Made by a program: the position numbers and the translations under genes. DNA of 64,000 bases from Aquincola tertiaricarbonis (GTDB lineage: Bacteria > Pseudomonadota > Gammaproteobacteria > Burkholderiales > Burkholderiaceae_C): assembly GCF_023573145.1 (NCBI RefSeq), contig NZ_CP097636.1, forward strand, positions 1,364,001-1,428,000, given 5' to 3'. The notes under the pieces are model-generated. The model made no database searches and was not told the DNA's origin. It worked only from the letters and a program-made list of their open reading frames with translations. Positions 29,613-39,641 of this stretch are shown here, one piece after another. Every line of letters begins with the position of its first letter. The stretch's first letter is position 1.

Positions 29613-30278
29613 GTGCGTATCCTGTTGGCCGAAGACGATGCGGTGCTGTGTGGCGTGATGCGCAAGAGCCTGGAAGGCGCTGGCCACCGGGTGGACGCGG
29701 TGGGCTCGCTGGCCCACACCCGCAGCCTGTGGCGCGAGCAGCCCTTCGACGTGGTGGTGCTCGACATCAACCTGATCGACGGCAGCGGCATCACCGCGCT
29801 GCTGGAAGCGCGCGCCCGCGGCGACCACACGCCGGTGCTGGTGCTCACCGCCCGCAACCGCACCGAGGAACGGATTGCCGGCCTCAATGCCGGCGCCGAC
29901 GACTACCTGGGCAAACCCTTCGACCTGGCCGAGGTGGAAGCGCGGCTGCGTGCGCTGGTGCGCCGCGCCAGCGGCGGTGGCGACCGCGTGCAGCTGGGCG
30001 GCCTGATGCTGGACCGCCAGGCCCGCCGCTTCCTGCTGCGCGGCGAGGCCATCGACATGCCGGCGCGCGAGTTCGAGGTGCTGTGGGAGCTGATGACGCC
30101 GCCCGGCCGCGTGGTGGCCAAGCGGGCACTGTCCGACAAGCTCTCGGCACTGGACGAGGCCCTGGGCGACAACGCGCTGGAGGTCTTCGTCTCGCGGCTG
30201 CGCAAGCGGCTGGTTGGCGGTGGCGTGGTCATCCGCACGCTGCGGGGCCTGGGCTACGCGATCGAAGCCGAGGCGTGA
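29613..30278 (+). CDS. tctD: Response regulator TctD
   Basis: The 221-residue OmpR-family regulator has a receiver domain (EDD at 7-9, Asp51 in VVLDINLID, Lys101 in ADDYLGKPFD) and a winged-helix output domain ending RTLRGLGYAIEAEA. The start is a GTG at 29613. It is divergent from tctBA, the usual arrangement for TctD, which activates the transporter genes when tricarboxylates are present. Its stop overlaps the tctE start. Confidence 0.93.
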   Translation: MRILLAEDDAVLCGVMRKSLEGAGHRVDAVGSLAHTRSLWREQPFDVVVLDINLIDGSGITALLEARARGDHTPVLVLTARNRTEERIAGLNAGADDYLGKPFDLAEVEARLRALVRRASGGGDRVQLGGLMLDRQARRFLLRGEAIDMPAREFEVLWELMTPPGRVVAKRALSDKLSALDEALGDNALEVFVSRLRKRLVGGGVVIRTLRGLGYAIEAEA

Positions 30279-31735
30279 TCCACCGCCGCCCGCCCCGGCG
30301 CGCGGCGCCGGCCGCTGCCCGCCTGCCGGGCCTGGACAGCCGCCTGGCCCGCCGGGTGATGCTGCCGCTGGGCGTGGTGTGGCTGGTTGGCAGCCTGGCC
30401 GCGGCGGCGGTGGGCTCGTACTTCGCGGCCACGGTGTTCGACCGCGCGCTGCTGGACGACGCGCTGGGCCTGGCCGCCGCGGTGCAGCAGGCCCGTGGCG
30501 GCGACCTGCAGGTCACGCTGACGGTGGACGAGCTGCGCGCCGTGCTGTTCGACCAGTCGGAATCGGTGGTGTTCGCGCTGCGCCGGCCCGATGGCACGCT
30601 GGTGGCCGGCGATGCGCGGCTGCAGCTGCCGCGCCGGCAGCCGGCCGCCGCCTTCGAGTTCGCCGACCTGCCGCTGGACGAGGAGCCGATGCGCGCCGTG
30701 GTGCTGGACCGCACCCAGCCGCAGCCCTTCACCCTGGTGGTGGCCCAGACCATGCGCTACCGCGGCGCGCTGCTGCGCCGGCTGCTGCTGTACTCCACCG
30801 CGCCCCAGGTGTTGCTGCTGGTGTGCCTGGGTGTGTGGCTGCGCCGCTCCATCCGGCTCGACCTGCAGCCGATTGCCGAGCTGCAATCGGCCTTGAACCG
30901 CCGGAACGCCACCGACCTGCAACCGCTGCCGGTGCGTGCCGGCACGGCCGACGTGCAAAGCCTGGTGCAGTCCATCGATGCACTGATGGCGCGGCTGAGC
31001 GATGCGCTGCGCAGCCAGCGCGAGTTTGCCGGCAACGTGGCCCATGAACTGCGCACGCCGCTGGCCGGCATCCGCGCGCTGGCCGACTACGGGCTGGCGA
31101 GCAGCGATCCGCAGCAATGGCGCGAGCAGCTGCAGGGCATTGCGCTCAGCCAGGCGCGGGCCAGCCGGCTGGTGGACCAGTTGCTGGCCATCGCGCTGGC
31201 CGATGAGGCCACGGGCAGCCTGGTGCTGCAGCCGGTGGCGCTGGACGAACTGGCGCGCCGCGTGTTGCTGCGCGCGATGCCGCAGGCCGATGCGGCCGGG
31301 GTGGACCTGGGCGCGCAGGGCCTGGACGAGCCCGCCTGGGTGCTGGGCGACGAGGCGCTGATCGAAGGTGCGCTGCAGAACCTGCTGGACAACGCGCTGC
31401 GCTATGGCCGCCCGCCCGACGGCAGCCCGCCGCAGGTGACGGTGGGCCTTCAGGCGCAAGGCGGCGAGGTGCAGCTCTGGGTGCAGGACAACGGGCCCGG
31501 CCTGGCCGCCGCATCACCCCAGGCCGCCGCCGCCGCCGACACCACGCGCCTGCTGGCGCGCTGGCAGCAGGGCGGGCCCGGCCGTGCGCTGGGCGAGGGC
31601 GCCGGCCTCGGCCTGGCCATCGTCTCGCGCTATGCGGCGCTGCTGCAGGCGCGGCTGCTCACCGGCCCGGCGCAGCCCGGCCCCGGCGCGCGGCTGGCGC
31701 TGGTGTTCCGCGCCTCGGCACCGCCGGCCGTCTAG
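30275..31735 (+). CDS. tctE: Sensor histidine kinase TctE
   Basis: The 486-residue kinase has a basic N-terminus, a membrane helix (about residues 31-52), a periplasmic sensor, a second helix (about residues 168-188), and the H box GNVAHELRTPLAGIRAL with His257. Later come LLDNALRYGRP (N box), QDNGPGL and AGLGLAIVSRY. The GTG at 30275 overlaps the tctD stop (GTGA); the open frame continues upstream only as an overlap with tctD. It should sense carboxylates for the adjacent transporter. Confidence 0.93.
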   Translation: MIHRRPPRRAAPAAARLPGLDSRLARRVMLPLGVVWLVGSLAAAAVGSYFAATVFDRALLDDALGLAAAVQQARGGDLQVTLTVDELRAVLFDQSESVVFALRRPDGTLVAGDARLQLPRRQPAAAFEFADLPLDEEPMRAVVLDRTQPQPFTLVVAQTMRYRGALLRRLLLYSTAPQVLLLVCLGVWLRRSIRLDLQPIAELQSALNRRNATDLQPLPVRAGTADVQSLVQSIDALMARLSDALRSQREFAGNVAHELRTPLAGIRALADYGLASSDPQQWREQLQGIALSQARASRLVDQLLAIALADEATGSLVLQPVALDELARRVLLRAMPQADAAGVDLGAQGLDEPAWVLGDEALIEGALQNLLDNALRYGRPPDGSPPQVTVGLQAQGGEVQLWVQDNGPGLAAASPQAAAAADTTRLLARWQQGGPGRALGEGAGLGLAIVSRYAALLQARLLTGPAQPGPGARLALVFRASAPPAV

Positions 31736-31777
31736 GATGCGCGCTTCCACGCGCCCCGCGTTTTCACATCCACCGCC

Positions 31778-32446
31778 ATGAGCCTGCTGCAAACCATCGA
31801 ACTGCAAACCGGCGACGCGCCCAGCGCGTCCATCATCGTGCTGCACGGCCTGGGCGCCGACGGCAACGACTTCGTGCCCCTGGCCCAGGAACTGGACCTC
31901 ACGGCCGTGGGCGACGTGCGCTTCATCTTCCCGCAGGCGCCCACCATGCCGGTCACCATCAATGGCGGCTACGTGATGCGCGCCTGGTACGACATCCTGG
32001 GCGCCGACCTGGTGCGCCGCGAGGACGAAGCCGGCCTGCGCCAGTCGCAGCAGCAGGTGGCCGCGCTGATCGACCGCGAGCGTGAACGCGGCGTGCCGGC
32101 CCACCGCATCGTGCTGGGCGGCTTTTCCCAAGGTTGCGCGATGTCGCTGTTGACGGGGCTGCGCTACCCCGAGCGGTTGGCGGGCATCGCCGGCCTGTCG
32201 GGCTACCTGCCGCTGGCCGACACGCTGGCCGCCGAGGCCCATGACGCGAACCGCCTGGTGCCCATCTTCCTGGGTCATGGCCTGCACGACGGCGTGGTGA
32301 CGCTGGCCCGCGCCACCAGCACCCGCCAGGCCCTGCAGGAGGCCGGCTACGACGTGGCCTGGCACACCTACCCGATGCAGCACTCGGTGTGCGCGCAGGA
32401 GGTGCGCGACCTCAACGACTGGCTGCTGAAGGTGCTGGCTCGCTAG
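31778..32446 (+). CDS. Carboxylesterase/phospholipase family hydrolase
   Basis: The 222-residue protein is a typical small alpha/beta hydrolase of the phospholipase/carboxylesterase family. It has the oxyanion motif LHGLGADGNDF, the nucleophile elbow GGFSQGCAM, an acid residue in GHGLHDGVV and a His in MQHSVCAQE. Enzymes of this group cleave short-chain esters. It lies 42 nt after tctE and may be read from the same direction. The natural substrate is not known. Confidence 0.92.
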   Translation: MSLLQTIELQTGDAPSASIIVLHGLGADGNDFVPLAQELDLTAVGDVRFIFPQAPTMPVTINGGYVMRAWYDILGADLVRREDEAGLRQSQQQVAALIDRERERGVPAHRIVLGGFSQGCAMSLLTGLRYPERLAGIAGLSGYLPLADTLAAEAHDANRLVPIFLGHGLHDGVVTLARATSTRQALQEAGYDVAWHTYPMQHSVCAQEVRDLNDWLLKVLAR

Positions 32447-32491
32447 AATCGCGGGCTCAACTGATAAACGCTGCAGCGAGGAAGCGCCGAC

Positions 32492-32995
32492 ATGTACCAG
32501 GAAGACAAGGACGACACCACCCGCGTGGGCCTGTGGATCACCTTCGGCGTCGTGGCGCTGGTGGTCATCAGCGTCATCGCCTCGATGGTGGTGCGCCAGA
32601 TCCGCATCAACAACGCCGCGCCGCAGGACGTGAAGGCCGTGGTCGAGGAAGTGATCCTGATCGATGGCCCGCTGACGGGTGACCTGGCGGGCACGCTGTA
32701 CTTTGAAACCGCCCAGGCCACGCTGCCGGCCGATGCCGCCGCCGAGCTGAGCAAGGTGATGGAAGCGCTGGCCGCCGCACCGGCCCGCAAGGTGGTGCTC
32801 TCGGGCTTCCACGACGCCACGGGCGACGCCGCCCGCAACGCCGAGCTGGCCAAGCAGCGCGCGCTGGCCGCCCGTGCCGCGCTGGTGGCCGCGGGTGTGG
32901 ACACCGCCCGCGTGCAGCTGCGCCGGCCTGAAGTGACCACCGGCAGCGGCTCCGAGCAGGAAGCCCGCCGCGTGGAATTGCGCCTGGTGGACTGA
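32492..32995 (+). CDS. Membrane-anchored OmpA-like protein
   Basis: The 167-residue protein has a short cytoplasmic N-terminus, one membrane helix (about residues 14-35) and a C-terminal OmpA-like domain (about residues 65-167). That domain includes LYFETAQATLPADAAAEL and VVLSGFHDATGDAARNAELA, matching the peptidoglycan-binding family, although the usual second half is degenerate. Such proteins link the inner membrane to the cell wall. A GAGGAAG ribosome site precedes the ATG, and a strong terminator follows. Confidence 0.85.
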   Translation: MYQEDKDDTTRVGLWITFGVVALVVISVIASMVVRQIRINNAAPQDVKAVVEEVILIDGPLTGDLAGTLYFETAQATLPADAAAELSKVMEALAAAPARKVVLSGFHDATGDAARNAELAKQRALAARAALVAAGVDTARVQLRRPEVTTGSGSEQEARRVELRLVD

Positions 32996-33018
32996 CGGCT
33001 TTTCCGCCTGCATGCACC

Positions 33019-33045
33019 AAGCCGGGCACTGCCCGGCTTTTTTTT
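33019..33045 (+). terminator. Rho-independent terminator after the OmpA-like gene
   Basis: A 9-bp stem (AAGCCGGGC and GCCCGGCTT) with a 3-nt ACT loop runs into eight T residues at 33038-33045. This is a textbook intrinsic terminator. Confidence 0.93.
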
Positions 33046-33118
33046 GCCGTCTTGTGGTGGCTCCTGGCGCCGATAGCGCAGCCAGGGCTCACACCCACAC
33101 CACTCACGAGACACCAAC

Positions 33119-34708
33119 ATGCATGCACTGGCGAACATGAAGATCGGAACGCGCCTGGCCGCAGGCTTCGGCCTGCTGCTGGCGCTGCTGCTGGCCATGG
33201 CCGCGCTGTCGGCCCGCGAAGCGCGGGTCATCTACGAGGCCCTGGACTACTACACGGCCAACGTCACGCCTTCGCTCACGGCCATCAAGGGCTGGCAGGA
33301 CCGCATCGACGAGATCCGCACGCTGCAGGCCAAGCACCTGCTCACCGAATCGCCGGCCGAGCGCGCGAACATCGAGTCGGCCTGGCAGGCGGCCAGCGAG
33401 CGGCTGCGCCAGGGCGCGACCGACTACGAACGCCTGCTGTCCAGCGAGGAGGAGCGGCAGCTGTGGCTGGAGGTCATGGCCCAGCTGCAGGCGGCCACCG
33501 CAGCCTGGGAAGAGCTGCATGCGCTGTCCAACCAGGCCGTGGGCGATGCCGCGCAAGGGCCCGCGGCGCGGCGGCTGTTCCTGGGCGAAGCCGAGCAGCA
33601 CTACCGCATGACCGCGCGCGCGATCGATGCCGTCTGGGCCTACAACACCCGGATGGCGGAGCAACTGACCACCGACGGCCAGCACACCTACCAGCTGGCG
33701 CTGAAGCTGATCGCGGGCGTGTCGCTGCTGGCGCTGCTGCTGGGCGCGGGTGCCGCGCTGCTGATCACCCGCTCCATCACGTTGCAGATGGGCGGCGAGC
33801 CCCGTGAGGTGCTGCAGGTGGCCCAGGCCATCGCCGAAGGCGACCTCAGCGTCGACTTCGCGCTGCCGCCGGGCCGCTCACGCAGCGTGGTGGGCGCCAT
33901 CCGCATCATGCGCGACCGCCTGGCCGACCTGGTGGGGCAGGTGCGCCACAGCAGCGACAGCATCGCCACCGGTTCGGCCCACGTGGCCGGCGGCAGCGCC
34001 GACCTCAGCCAGCGCACCGAGGAACAGGCCAGCAACCTGCAGCAGACCGCCGCCGCGGTGGAGCAGCTCAGCAGCACGGTGCGCAGCAATGCCGAGACGG
34101 CTCGCCAGGCCGACCAGCTGGCGGCCCAGGCCTCGGCCGCGGCCGCGCAGGGCGGCGCGGTGGTGGGCCAGATGGCGGCCACCATGCAGGACATTGCCGC
34201 GGCCTCGCAGCGCATCGCCGACATCATCGGCGTCATCGACGGCATTGCGTTCCAGACCAACCTGCTGGCGCTCAATGCCGCGGTGGAGGCGGCCCGCGCG
34301 GGCGACCATGGCCGTGGCTTTGCGGTGGTGGCGGGCGAGGTGAGGGCGCTGGCCCAGCGCTCGGCCCAGGCTGCGAAGGAGATCAAGTCGCTGATCGGCG
34401 ACAGTGTGGGCCGGGTGGAAGCCGGCTCACGCCAGGCGCAGGCGGCCGGCGCGTCGATGGGTGACACCGTGGCCCAGGTGCGCCATGTCAGCGAGCTGAT
34501 CGCTGCCATCTCGCTGGCCACCAGCGAGCAGTCCACCGGCATCGGCCAGGTGGGCCATGCGGTGGGTCAGCTGGACAGCGTGACCCAGCAGAACGCCGCG
34601 CTGGTGGAAGAAAGCGCGGCCGCCGCCGACAGCCTGAAGCAGCAGGCCGACCGGCTGACGGCGCTGGTGGGCACCTTCAAGCTGAGGGAGTCCGCCAGCG
34701 CTGGCTAA
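33119..34708 (+). CDS. Methyl-accepting chemotaxis protein
   Basis: The 529-residue receptor has an N-terminal membrane helix (about residues 10-28), a four-helix periplasmic domain of about 160 residues, a second helix (about residues 200-218), a HAMP domain and a long cytoplasmic signalling domain. The hairpin tip contains [17 protein letters not shown] (about residues 395-410) followed by [17 protein letters not shown] putative adaptation region ([20 protein letters not shown]) is at about residues 318-337. Receptors of this Tar-like type signal to CheA. No other che gene is nearby, so it is an orphan receptor. An alternative start is the ATG at 33137. Confidence 0.95.
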   Translation: MHALANMKIGTRLAAGFGLLLALLLAMAALSAREARVIYEALDYYTANVTPSLTAIKGWQDRIDEIRTLQAKHLLTESPAERANIESAWQAASERLRQGATDYERLLSSEEERQLWLEVMAQLQAATAAWEELHALSNQAVGDAAQGPAARRLFLGEAEQHYRMTARAIDAVWAYNTRMAEQLTTDGQHTYQLALKLIAGVSLLALLLGAGAALLITRSITLQMGGEPREVLQVAQAIAEGDLSVDFALPPGRSRSVVGAIRIMRDRLADLVGQVRHSSDSIATGSAHVAGGSADLSQRTEEQASNLQQTAAAVEQLSSTVRSNAETARQADQLAAQASAAAAQGGAVVGQMAATMQDIAAASQRIADIIGVIDGIAFQTNLLALNAAVEAARAGDHGRGFAVVAGEVRALAQRSAQAAKEIKSLIGDSVGRVEAGSRQAQAAGASMGDTVAQVRHVSELIAAISLATSEQSTGIGQVGHAVGQLDSVTQQNAALVEESAAAADSLKQQADRLTALVGTFKLRESASAG

Positions 34709-34717
34709 ACCCCTCGG

Positions 34718-34795
34718 CCGCCCTCAGTCCCGCCGGCCCGCCCCAAGGGACTGAGCTCCCCCTCGGGGGGGCGCGAGCGCAGCGAGCTTGGGGGC
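34718..34795 (-). repeat. Dispersed GC-rich repeat, copy 2, with internal hairpin
   Basis: Read on the minus strand, the element begins 2 nt after the argF stop with GCCCCCAAGCTCGCTGCG and ends in GGGCGG, matching copy 1 at 27446-27519. It also contains a perfect 9-bp inverted repeat, CTCAGTCCC (34723-34731) and GGGACTGAG (34747-34755). It lies between the convergent chemoreceptor and argF genes and can serve as a terminator for both. Confidence 0.72.
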
Positions 34796-34797
34796 TC

Positions 34798-35712
34798 TCA
34801 TCCGCCGATGCGGCCCAGCAGCAGGTACTCCATCAGGGCCTTCTGCACGTGCATGCGGTTCTCGGCTTCGTCCCACACCACCGATTGCGGGCCGTCGATC
34901 ACGTCGGCCGTGACCTCCTCGCCGCGGTGGGCTGGCAGGCAGTGCATGAAGAGGGCGTCGGGCTGGGCCTCGGCCATCATCGCGCTGTCCACGCACCAGT
35001 TGGCAAAGGCCTGGCGGCGGGCTTCGTTCTCGGCCTCGTAGCCCATGCTGGTCCACACGTCGGTGGTCACCAGGTGGGCGCCGGCGCAGGCTTCCTTGGG
35101 GTCGGCGAACACGCGGTAGCAGTCGGGGTTCTTGATGCCGGCCACCGCGGGGTCAATCTCGTAGCCGCCCGGCGTGCTCACGTGCACCGTGAAGCCCAGG
35201 ATCTCGGCCGCCTGCAGCCAGGTGTTGGCCATGTTGTTGCCGTCACCCACCCAGGCCACCACCTTGCCCTGGATCGAGCCGCGGTGCTCGATGTAGGTGA
35301 AGATGTCGGCCAGGATCTGGCAAGGGTGGTACTCGTTGGTCAGGCCGTTGATCACCGGCACGCGCGAATGCGCGGCAAAGCGCTCCAGCTTGCTCTGCTC
35401 GTAGGTGCGGATCATCACCAGGTCGACCATGCGGCTGATGACGCGGGCGCTGTCCTCGATGGGCTCGGCCCGGCCCAGCTGGCTGTCGCCGGTGGTCAGG
35501 TGCACCACCGAGCCGCCCATCTGGTACATGCCGGCCTCGAAGCTCACGCGCGTGCGGGTGCTGGCCTTCTCGAAGATCATGGCCAGCGTGCGGTCGGTCA
35601 GCGGCTGGTACTTCTCGTAGTTCTTGAAGCGCTGCTTGATGATCAGCGCCCGCTCGAACAGGTAGCTGTATTCCTCAGCCCGGAAGTCCTTGAACTGCAG
35701 GTAATGCTTCAT
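34798..35712 (-). CDS. argF: Ornithine carbamoyltransferase
   Basis: ArgF makes citrulline from ornithine and carbamoyl phosphate. The 304-residue protein has the carbamoyl-phosphate motifs STRTR (residues 51-55) and HPCQ (129-132) and the ornithine-binding MHCLPAHRGEE region (from 257). I chose the ATG at 35712 (MKHYLQFKDF), which lies 17 nt after argD; the longer frame begins in argD. argD and argF form an operon. Confidence 0.97.
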   Translation of the reverse strand: MKHYLQFKDFRAEEYSYLFERALIIKQRFKNYEKYQPLTDRTLAMIFEKASTRTRVSFEAGMYQMGGSVVHLTTGDSQLGRAEPIEDSARVISRMVDLVMIRTYEQSKLERFAAHSRVPVINGLTNEYHPCQILADIFTYIEHRGSIQGKVVAWVGDGNNMANTWLQAAEILGFTVHVSTPGGYEIDPAVAGIKNPDCYRVFADPKEACAGAHLVTTDVWTSMGYEAENEARRQAFANWCVDSAMMAEAQPDALFMHCLPAHRGEEVTADVIDGPQSVVWDEAENRMHVQKALMEYLLLGRIGG

Positions 35713-35729
35713 CAGACGGGCTCCCGGTT

Positions 35730-36938
35730 TCATGCCTTGCCACCCGCCAGGAACTGCCTGATCAGCGGGCACAGGATGGCCACGATCTGCGCGGCCTCTT
35801 CGGCGCTGAGGATCAGCGGCGGCACCAGGCGCACCACGCGGTCGGCGGTCACGCTCAGCAGCAGGCCTTTTTCACAGGCCTGGCCCAGTAGCTCGCCGCA
35901 GGGGCGGTCGAGCTCGATGCCCAGCATCAGGCCCTGGCCACGCACTTCGACGAAGCCTTCCACGCCTTCCAGCTCACGCTCGATGGCGGTGCGCAGCAGG
36001 CCGCCCACGCGCGCGGCGTTCTCCAGCAGGCCGTCCTCTTCCATGATGCGCAGCGTTTCGACACCGGCGCGCATCGACAGCGGGTTGCCGCCGAAGGTGG
36101 TGCCGTGGTTGCCCGGGCCGAACACCTTGGCCGCCTTGGGGCCTGCCACCACCGCTCCCACCGGCACGCCCGAGCCCAGGCCCTTGGCCAGCGGCATCAC
36201 GTCGGGCTGGATGCCGGCCCACTGGTGCGCAAACCACTTGCCGGTGCGGCCGATGCCGCACTGCACTTCGTCCAGCATCAACAGCCAGTCCTGCTCGTCG
36301 CACAGGCGGCGCAGCGACTTCAGGTAGTCGGTGCGGGCGGGGTTGATGCCGCCTTCGCCCTGTATGGTTTCCAGGAACACCGCCACCACGTTGGGGTTGG
36401 TGCGCGCCACTTCCTCCACCGCGGCCAGGTCGTTCATCGGCACGCGCACGAAACCTTCCACCAGCGGGCCGAAGCCGGCCTGCACCTTGACGTTGCCGGT
36501 GGCCGACAGCGTGGCGATCGAGCGGCCGTGGAAGGCCTTCTCGTAGACGATGATCTCGGGCCGTTCGATGCCCTTGTCGTGGCCGTACTTGCGGGCGATC
36601 TTCAGCGCCGCCTCGTTGGCTTCCAGGCCGGTGGAGCAGAAGAAGGCGTTGGTCAGGCCCGACAGCTCGCACAGCTTGGCAGCCAGCGTTTCCTGCAGCG
36701 GCACGTGGTAGTAGTTGCAAGAGTGGATCAGCTGGCCGATCTGCTCCTGCAGCGCCGGCACCAGCTTCGGGTGCGCGTGGCCCAGGGTGTTCACGGCGAT
36801 GCCGCCCAGGCCGTCGAGGTATTGGCGGCCCTGCGTGTCCCAGACCTTGCAGCCTCGGCCGTGCGACAGCGCGATGGGCAGGCGGCCGTAGGTGTGCATC
36901 ACGTGCGGCTCGGTCGGCAGGGCGGTGTCAACGGTCAT
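35730..36938 (-). CDS. argD: Acetylornithine aminotransferase
   Basis: ArgD is a PLP-dependent class III aminotransferase that converts N-acetylglutamate semialdehyde to N-acetylornithine, and may also act in lysine synthesis. The 402-residue protein has GLEANEAALKIAR (phosphate-binding region), the Asp-containing LDEVQCGIGRTG and the PLP Lys252 in PLAKGLGSG. It is followed by argF 17 nt later. The upstream 193-nt gap is shared with the divergent DUF3579 gene. Confidence 0.95.
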   Translation of the reverse strand: MTVDTALPTEPHVMHTYGRLPIALSHGRGCKVWDTQGRQYLDGLGGIAVNTLGHAHPKLVPALQEQIGQLIHSCNYYHVPLQETLAAKLCELSGLTNAFFCSTGLEANEAALKIARKYGHDKGIERPEIIVYEKAFHGRSIATLSATGNVKVQAGFGPLVEGFVRVPMNDLAAVEEVARTNPNVVAVFLETIQGEGGINPARTDYLKSLRRLCDEQDWLLMLDEVQCGIGRTGKWFAHQWAGIQPDVMPLAKGLGSGVPVGAVVAGPKAAKVFGPGNHGTTFGGNPLSMRAGVETLRIMEEDGLLENAARVGGLLRTAIERELEGVEGFVEVRGQGLMLGIELDRPCGELLGQACEKGLLLSVTADRVVRLVPPLILSAEEAAQIVAILCPLIRQFLAGGKA

Positions 36939-37131
36939 GAAGATGGCTCCGGCGGGGCGTCAGAAAGCCCGTCTGATGGGCAAGAGGGGCCGGATTCTAA
37001 GGGTCTGAGCAGCACCACACGGCTTCTGCCCGTGCGTGATGCCCGAGCTTGCTGCGGCGCAACAGCCTCAAGGCACAATCGCGGGCTGTCGGCAGCGGAC
37101 CCGCCCGCGCCGCGCCGGATACACACCCTGC

Positions 37132-37476
37132 ATGAAGCCTTTGACACCCCCTCCCAAGCCGCGCGAATTCGTCGTGCAGGGCCTGACCAAGGAAGGTCGC
37201 ACCTTCCGTCCCAGTGACTGGGCCGAGCGGCTGGCGGGCGCCATGTCGTGCTTCCGGCCGGGCGGCACCGTGGGCGGGCCGGGTGCGCGCATCGGCTATT
37301 CGCCTTATTGCGTGCCCACGTCGGTGGGGTCGGTGAAGGCGGTGCTGATCAGCGAGGCGCTGAAAGAGATCGAGCCCATGGCCTGGGACTTCGTGATGAA
37401 CTTCGCCCGCGACAACGACCTGCAGGTGGCCGAAGTGTGCGTGCTGCCGGACGTGCCGCCGCCCGCCAAGGGCTGA
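37132..37476 (+). CDS. DUF3579 family protein
   Basis: The 114-residue protein begins MKPLTPPPKPREFVVQGLT and contains TFRPSDWAERLAGAM, GARIGYSPYCVPT and a C-terminal helix with MAWDFVMNFARDN. These match the DUF3579 family, found mostly in Betaproteobacteria, whose function is unknown. It regularly lies next to the argDF and rpsT-murJ genes, as it does here. The ATG at 37132 gives the family N-terminus; the longer frame is Arg-rich and has no good ribosome site. Confidence 0.88.
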   Translation: MKPLTPPPKPREFVVQGLTKEGRTFRPSDWAERLAGAMSCFRPGGTVGGPGARIGYSPYCVPTSVGSVKAVLISEALKEIEPMAWDFVMNFARDNDLQVAEVCVLPDVPPPAKG

Positions 37477-37536
37477 GGGCGGGTGCCGCCGACGCGCCCT
37501 TCACGGGTGTGGCGCTTTCTGGCGATGCACCAACGC

Positions 37537-37566
37537 AAAAAGGGCCTGCAGAGCAGGCCCTTTTTT
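37537..37566. terminator. Bidirectional intrinsic terminator between DUF3579 and rpsT
   Basis: AAAAAGGGCCTGC and GCAGGCCCTTTTTT flank a 3-nt AGA loop. The stem is 8 bp of strong pairing extended by A/T pairs, with A and T runs on each side, so it should stop transcription of both convergent genes. Confidence 0.93.
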
Positions 37567-37588
37567 CATCACCCGACTGGCCGGCTTA

Positions 37589-37900
37589 TCAGGCCGAGGC
37601 GGTCGCGGCCGACAGGGCCTTGACCTTGGCCGACAGGCGGCTCTTGTGGCGGGCAGCCTTGTTCTTGTGGAAGATGCCCTTGTCAGCGACCGAGTCGATG
37701 ACGCTCTGGGCGACTGCGAACAGTTCGGTGGCCTTGGCCTTGTCGCCAGCGACCACGGCCTTCTGCACGTTCTTGACGACGGTGCGGAACTTCGAGCGCA
37801 GGGCGGTGTTAGCAGCGTTCAGCTTCACGTCCTGGCGCGCGCGCTTGCGGCCGGAGGCGAGGCGGACGGTCTTCTTCTTGGCTTTGGAAGAGGTTGCCAT
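37589..37900 (-). CDS. rpsT: 30S ribosomal protein S20
   Basis: S20 binds 16S rRNA early in 30S assembly. The 103-residue protein is short and basic, with [20 protein letters not shown] and [15 protein letters not shown], then [20 protein letters not shown] near the end. The ATG at 37898-37900 gives the standard [20 protein letters not shown] start; a much longer open frame extends antisense into murJ and is spurious. It is monocistronic, with a strong terminator. Confidence 0.97.
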   Translation of the reverse strand: MATSSKAKKKTVRLASGRKRARQDVKLNAANTALRSKFRTVVKNVQKAVVAGDKAKATELFAVAQSVIDSVADKGIFHKNKAARHKSRLSAKVKALSAATASA

Positions 37901-38062
37901 AGGATATGTGGGTTGCCGGGTGATGCGGAGCCAGCGAGTATAGCACGCCAGCGGCGGGCGGCATAATCGCGCGCCGCCGGCCTGGGCTCCGGGCCTCGCG
38001 GCCCGGGGTGCCTCGCGTGCCTTGGCCCTCTTCCCGTGACCGCGGCCCCGGCCGCCCACCCC

Positions 38063-39619
38063 GTGAATCTCTTCAAGGCCGCCTCCACCGTCTCCCTGCT
38101 GACGCTTGCCTCGCGCATCACCGGCCTCGTGCGCGACCAGTTGATGGCCGGTGCCTTCGGCGCCAGCGCCTGGACCGACGCCTTCAACGTGGCGTTCCGC
38201 ATTCCCAACCTGCTGCGGCGGCTGTTCGCCGAGGGTGCCTTCTCCCAGGCGTTCGTGCCCATCCTGGCCGCCACGCGTGAGCGCGACGGCGACGCCGCCA
38301 CGCACCAGTTGATCAACGCGGTGGCCACCATGCTGTTCTGGGCGCTGGCCGCCACCGTGGTGGTGGGCATCATCGGCGCGCCGCTGCTGGTGCTGGCCAT
38401 CGGTTCGGGCCTGGCCCGCTTCGACGACGCGGTGCAGCTCACCCGCTGGATGTTCCCGTACATCGGCTTCATGTCGCTGGTGGCGCTGGCCGGCGGCATC
38501 CTCAACACCTGGCGGCAGTTCACGGTGCCGGCGCTCACGCCGGTGCTGCTCAACATCGCGTGGATCGTGGCGGCGGTGTGGCTGGCGCCGGTGTTCCAGC
38601 GCCATGGCATCGAGCCCATCTACGCCATTGCCGTGGGTGTGCTGGTGGGCGGCGTGCTGCAGCTGGCGGTGCAGGTGCCGGCGCTGGCGCGGCTGGGCGC
38701 GCTGCCGCGCATCGGGCTGCTGCCCGCTTCCATCAAGGCGGCCTGGCACCACCCCGGCGTGCACCGGGTGCTCAAGCAGATGGCGCCGGCGCTGGTGGGC
38801 GTGTCGGTGGCGCAGCTGTCGCTGCTGATCAACACCCAGATCGCCTCGCGCGTGGGCGTGGGTGCGGTGTCGTGGCTGTTCTACGCCGACCGGCTGATGG
38901 AATTTCCCACCGGGCTGCTGGGCGTGGCCCTGGGCGTGGTGCTGCTGCCGCAGCTGTCGGCCGCACAGGCCAAGGGCGATACCGAGCGTTACTCCGGCCT
39001 GCTCGACTGGGGCCTGCGGCTGATGCTGGTGATGGCCTTGCCCTGTGCCATCGCGCTGCTGGTGTTCGCCCGGCCGCTGGTGGCGGTGCTGTTCCATTAC
39101 GGCCAGTTCACGCCCACCGACGTGGAGCAGACGGTGCGTGCCTTGATGGGCTACGGCGCCGGGCTGATGGGGCTGGTGGCGGTGAAGGTGCTGGCGCCGG
39201 GCTTTTATGCCCGCCAGGACATCCGCACGCCGGTGCGCATCGCCATCATCGTGCTGGTGGTCACCCAGCTGCTGAACCTGGTGTTCGTGCCCTGGCTGGG
39301 GCATGCGGGGCTGGCGCTGTCCATCGGCCTGGGGGCGCTGGTCAATGCCAGCTGGCTGCTGTGGGGCCTGCTCAAGCGCGGCGTTTACCTGCCGCGGCCG
39401 GGCTGGGGCCTTTTTCTGCTGCGCATCGGCATCGCCACCGCGGTGCTGGGCGGGGTGCTGGCGTTCGCGTCGGTGCGCATCGACTGGATCGGCCTGCAGG
39501 CCCATGCCGGGCTGCGCGCGGCCTGGATGGCCGGTGTGCTGGGCGGCGTGGCGGTGCTGTACTTCGGGCTGCTGGCCCTGCTGGGATTGCGGCCTCGTCA
39601 CTTCGCGCGGCACGGCTGA
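38063..39619 (+). CDS. murJ: Lipid II flippase MurJ
   Basis: MurJ flips the peptidoglycan precursor lipid II across the inner membrane. The protein has about 14 helices and family motifs [36 protein letters not shown] and [13 protein letters not shown] chose the GTG at 38063 ([18 protein letters not shown]) because relatives start there; a GTG at 38036 would add nine residues. The 135 nt between rpsT and murJ contains no other gene I can see. Confidence 0.94.
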   Translation: MNLFKAASTVSLLTLASRITGLVRDQLMAGAFGASAWTDAFNVAFRIPNLLRRLFAEGAFSQAFVPILAATRERDGDAATHQLINAVATMLFWALAATVVVGIIGAPLLVLAIGSGLARFDDAVQLTRWMFPYIGFMSLVALAGGILNTWRQFTVPALTPVLLNIAWIVAAVWLAPVFQRHGIEPIYAIAVGVLVGGVLQLAVQVPALARLGALPRIGLLPASIKAAWHHPGVHRVLKQMAPALVGVSVAQLSLLINTQIASRVGVGAVSWLFYADRLMEFPTGLLGVALGVVLLPQLSAAQAKGDTERYSGLLDWGLRLMLVMALPCAIALLVFARPLVAVLFHYGQFTPTDVEQTVRALMGYGAGLMGLVAVKVLAPGFYARQDIRTPVRIAIIVLVVTQLLNLVFVPWLGHAGLALSIGLGALVNASWLLWGLLKRGVYLPRPGWGLFLLRIGIATAVLGGVLAFASVRIDWIGLQAHAGLRAAWMAGVLGGVAVLYFGLLALLGLRPRHFARHG

Positions 39620-39641
39620 AGCCATCGCCTACACTGGTTCC

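Noticed and set aside
36939..37131. Promoters for argD and DUF3579 in their shared gap
   Set aside because: TAGAAT on the minus strand (36994-36999) and CACAAT on the plus strand (37074-37079) look like -10 elements, but their -35 regions are poor, so I left them out.
37589..39625. A 678-codon minus-strand frame that includes rpsT at its end
   Set aside because: Only the last 103 codons are S20; the rest is antisense to murJ with Gln/His/Arg-rich sequence.
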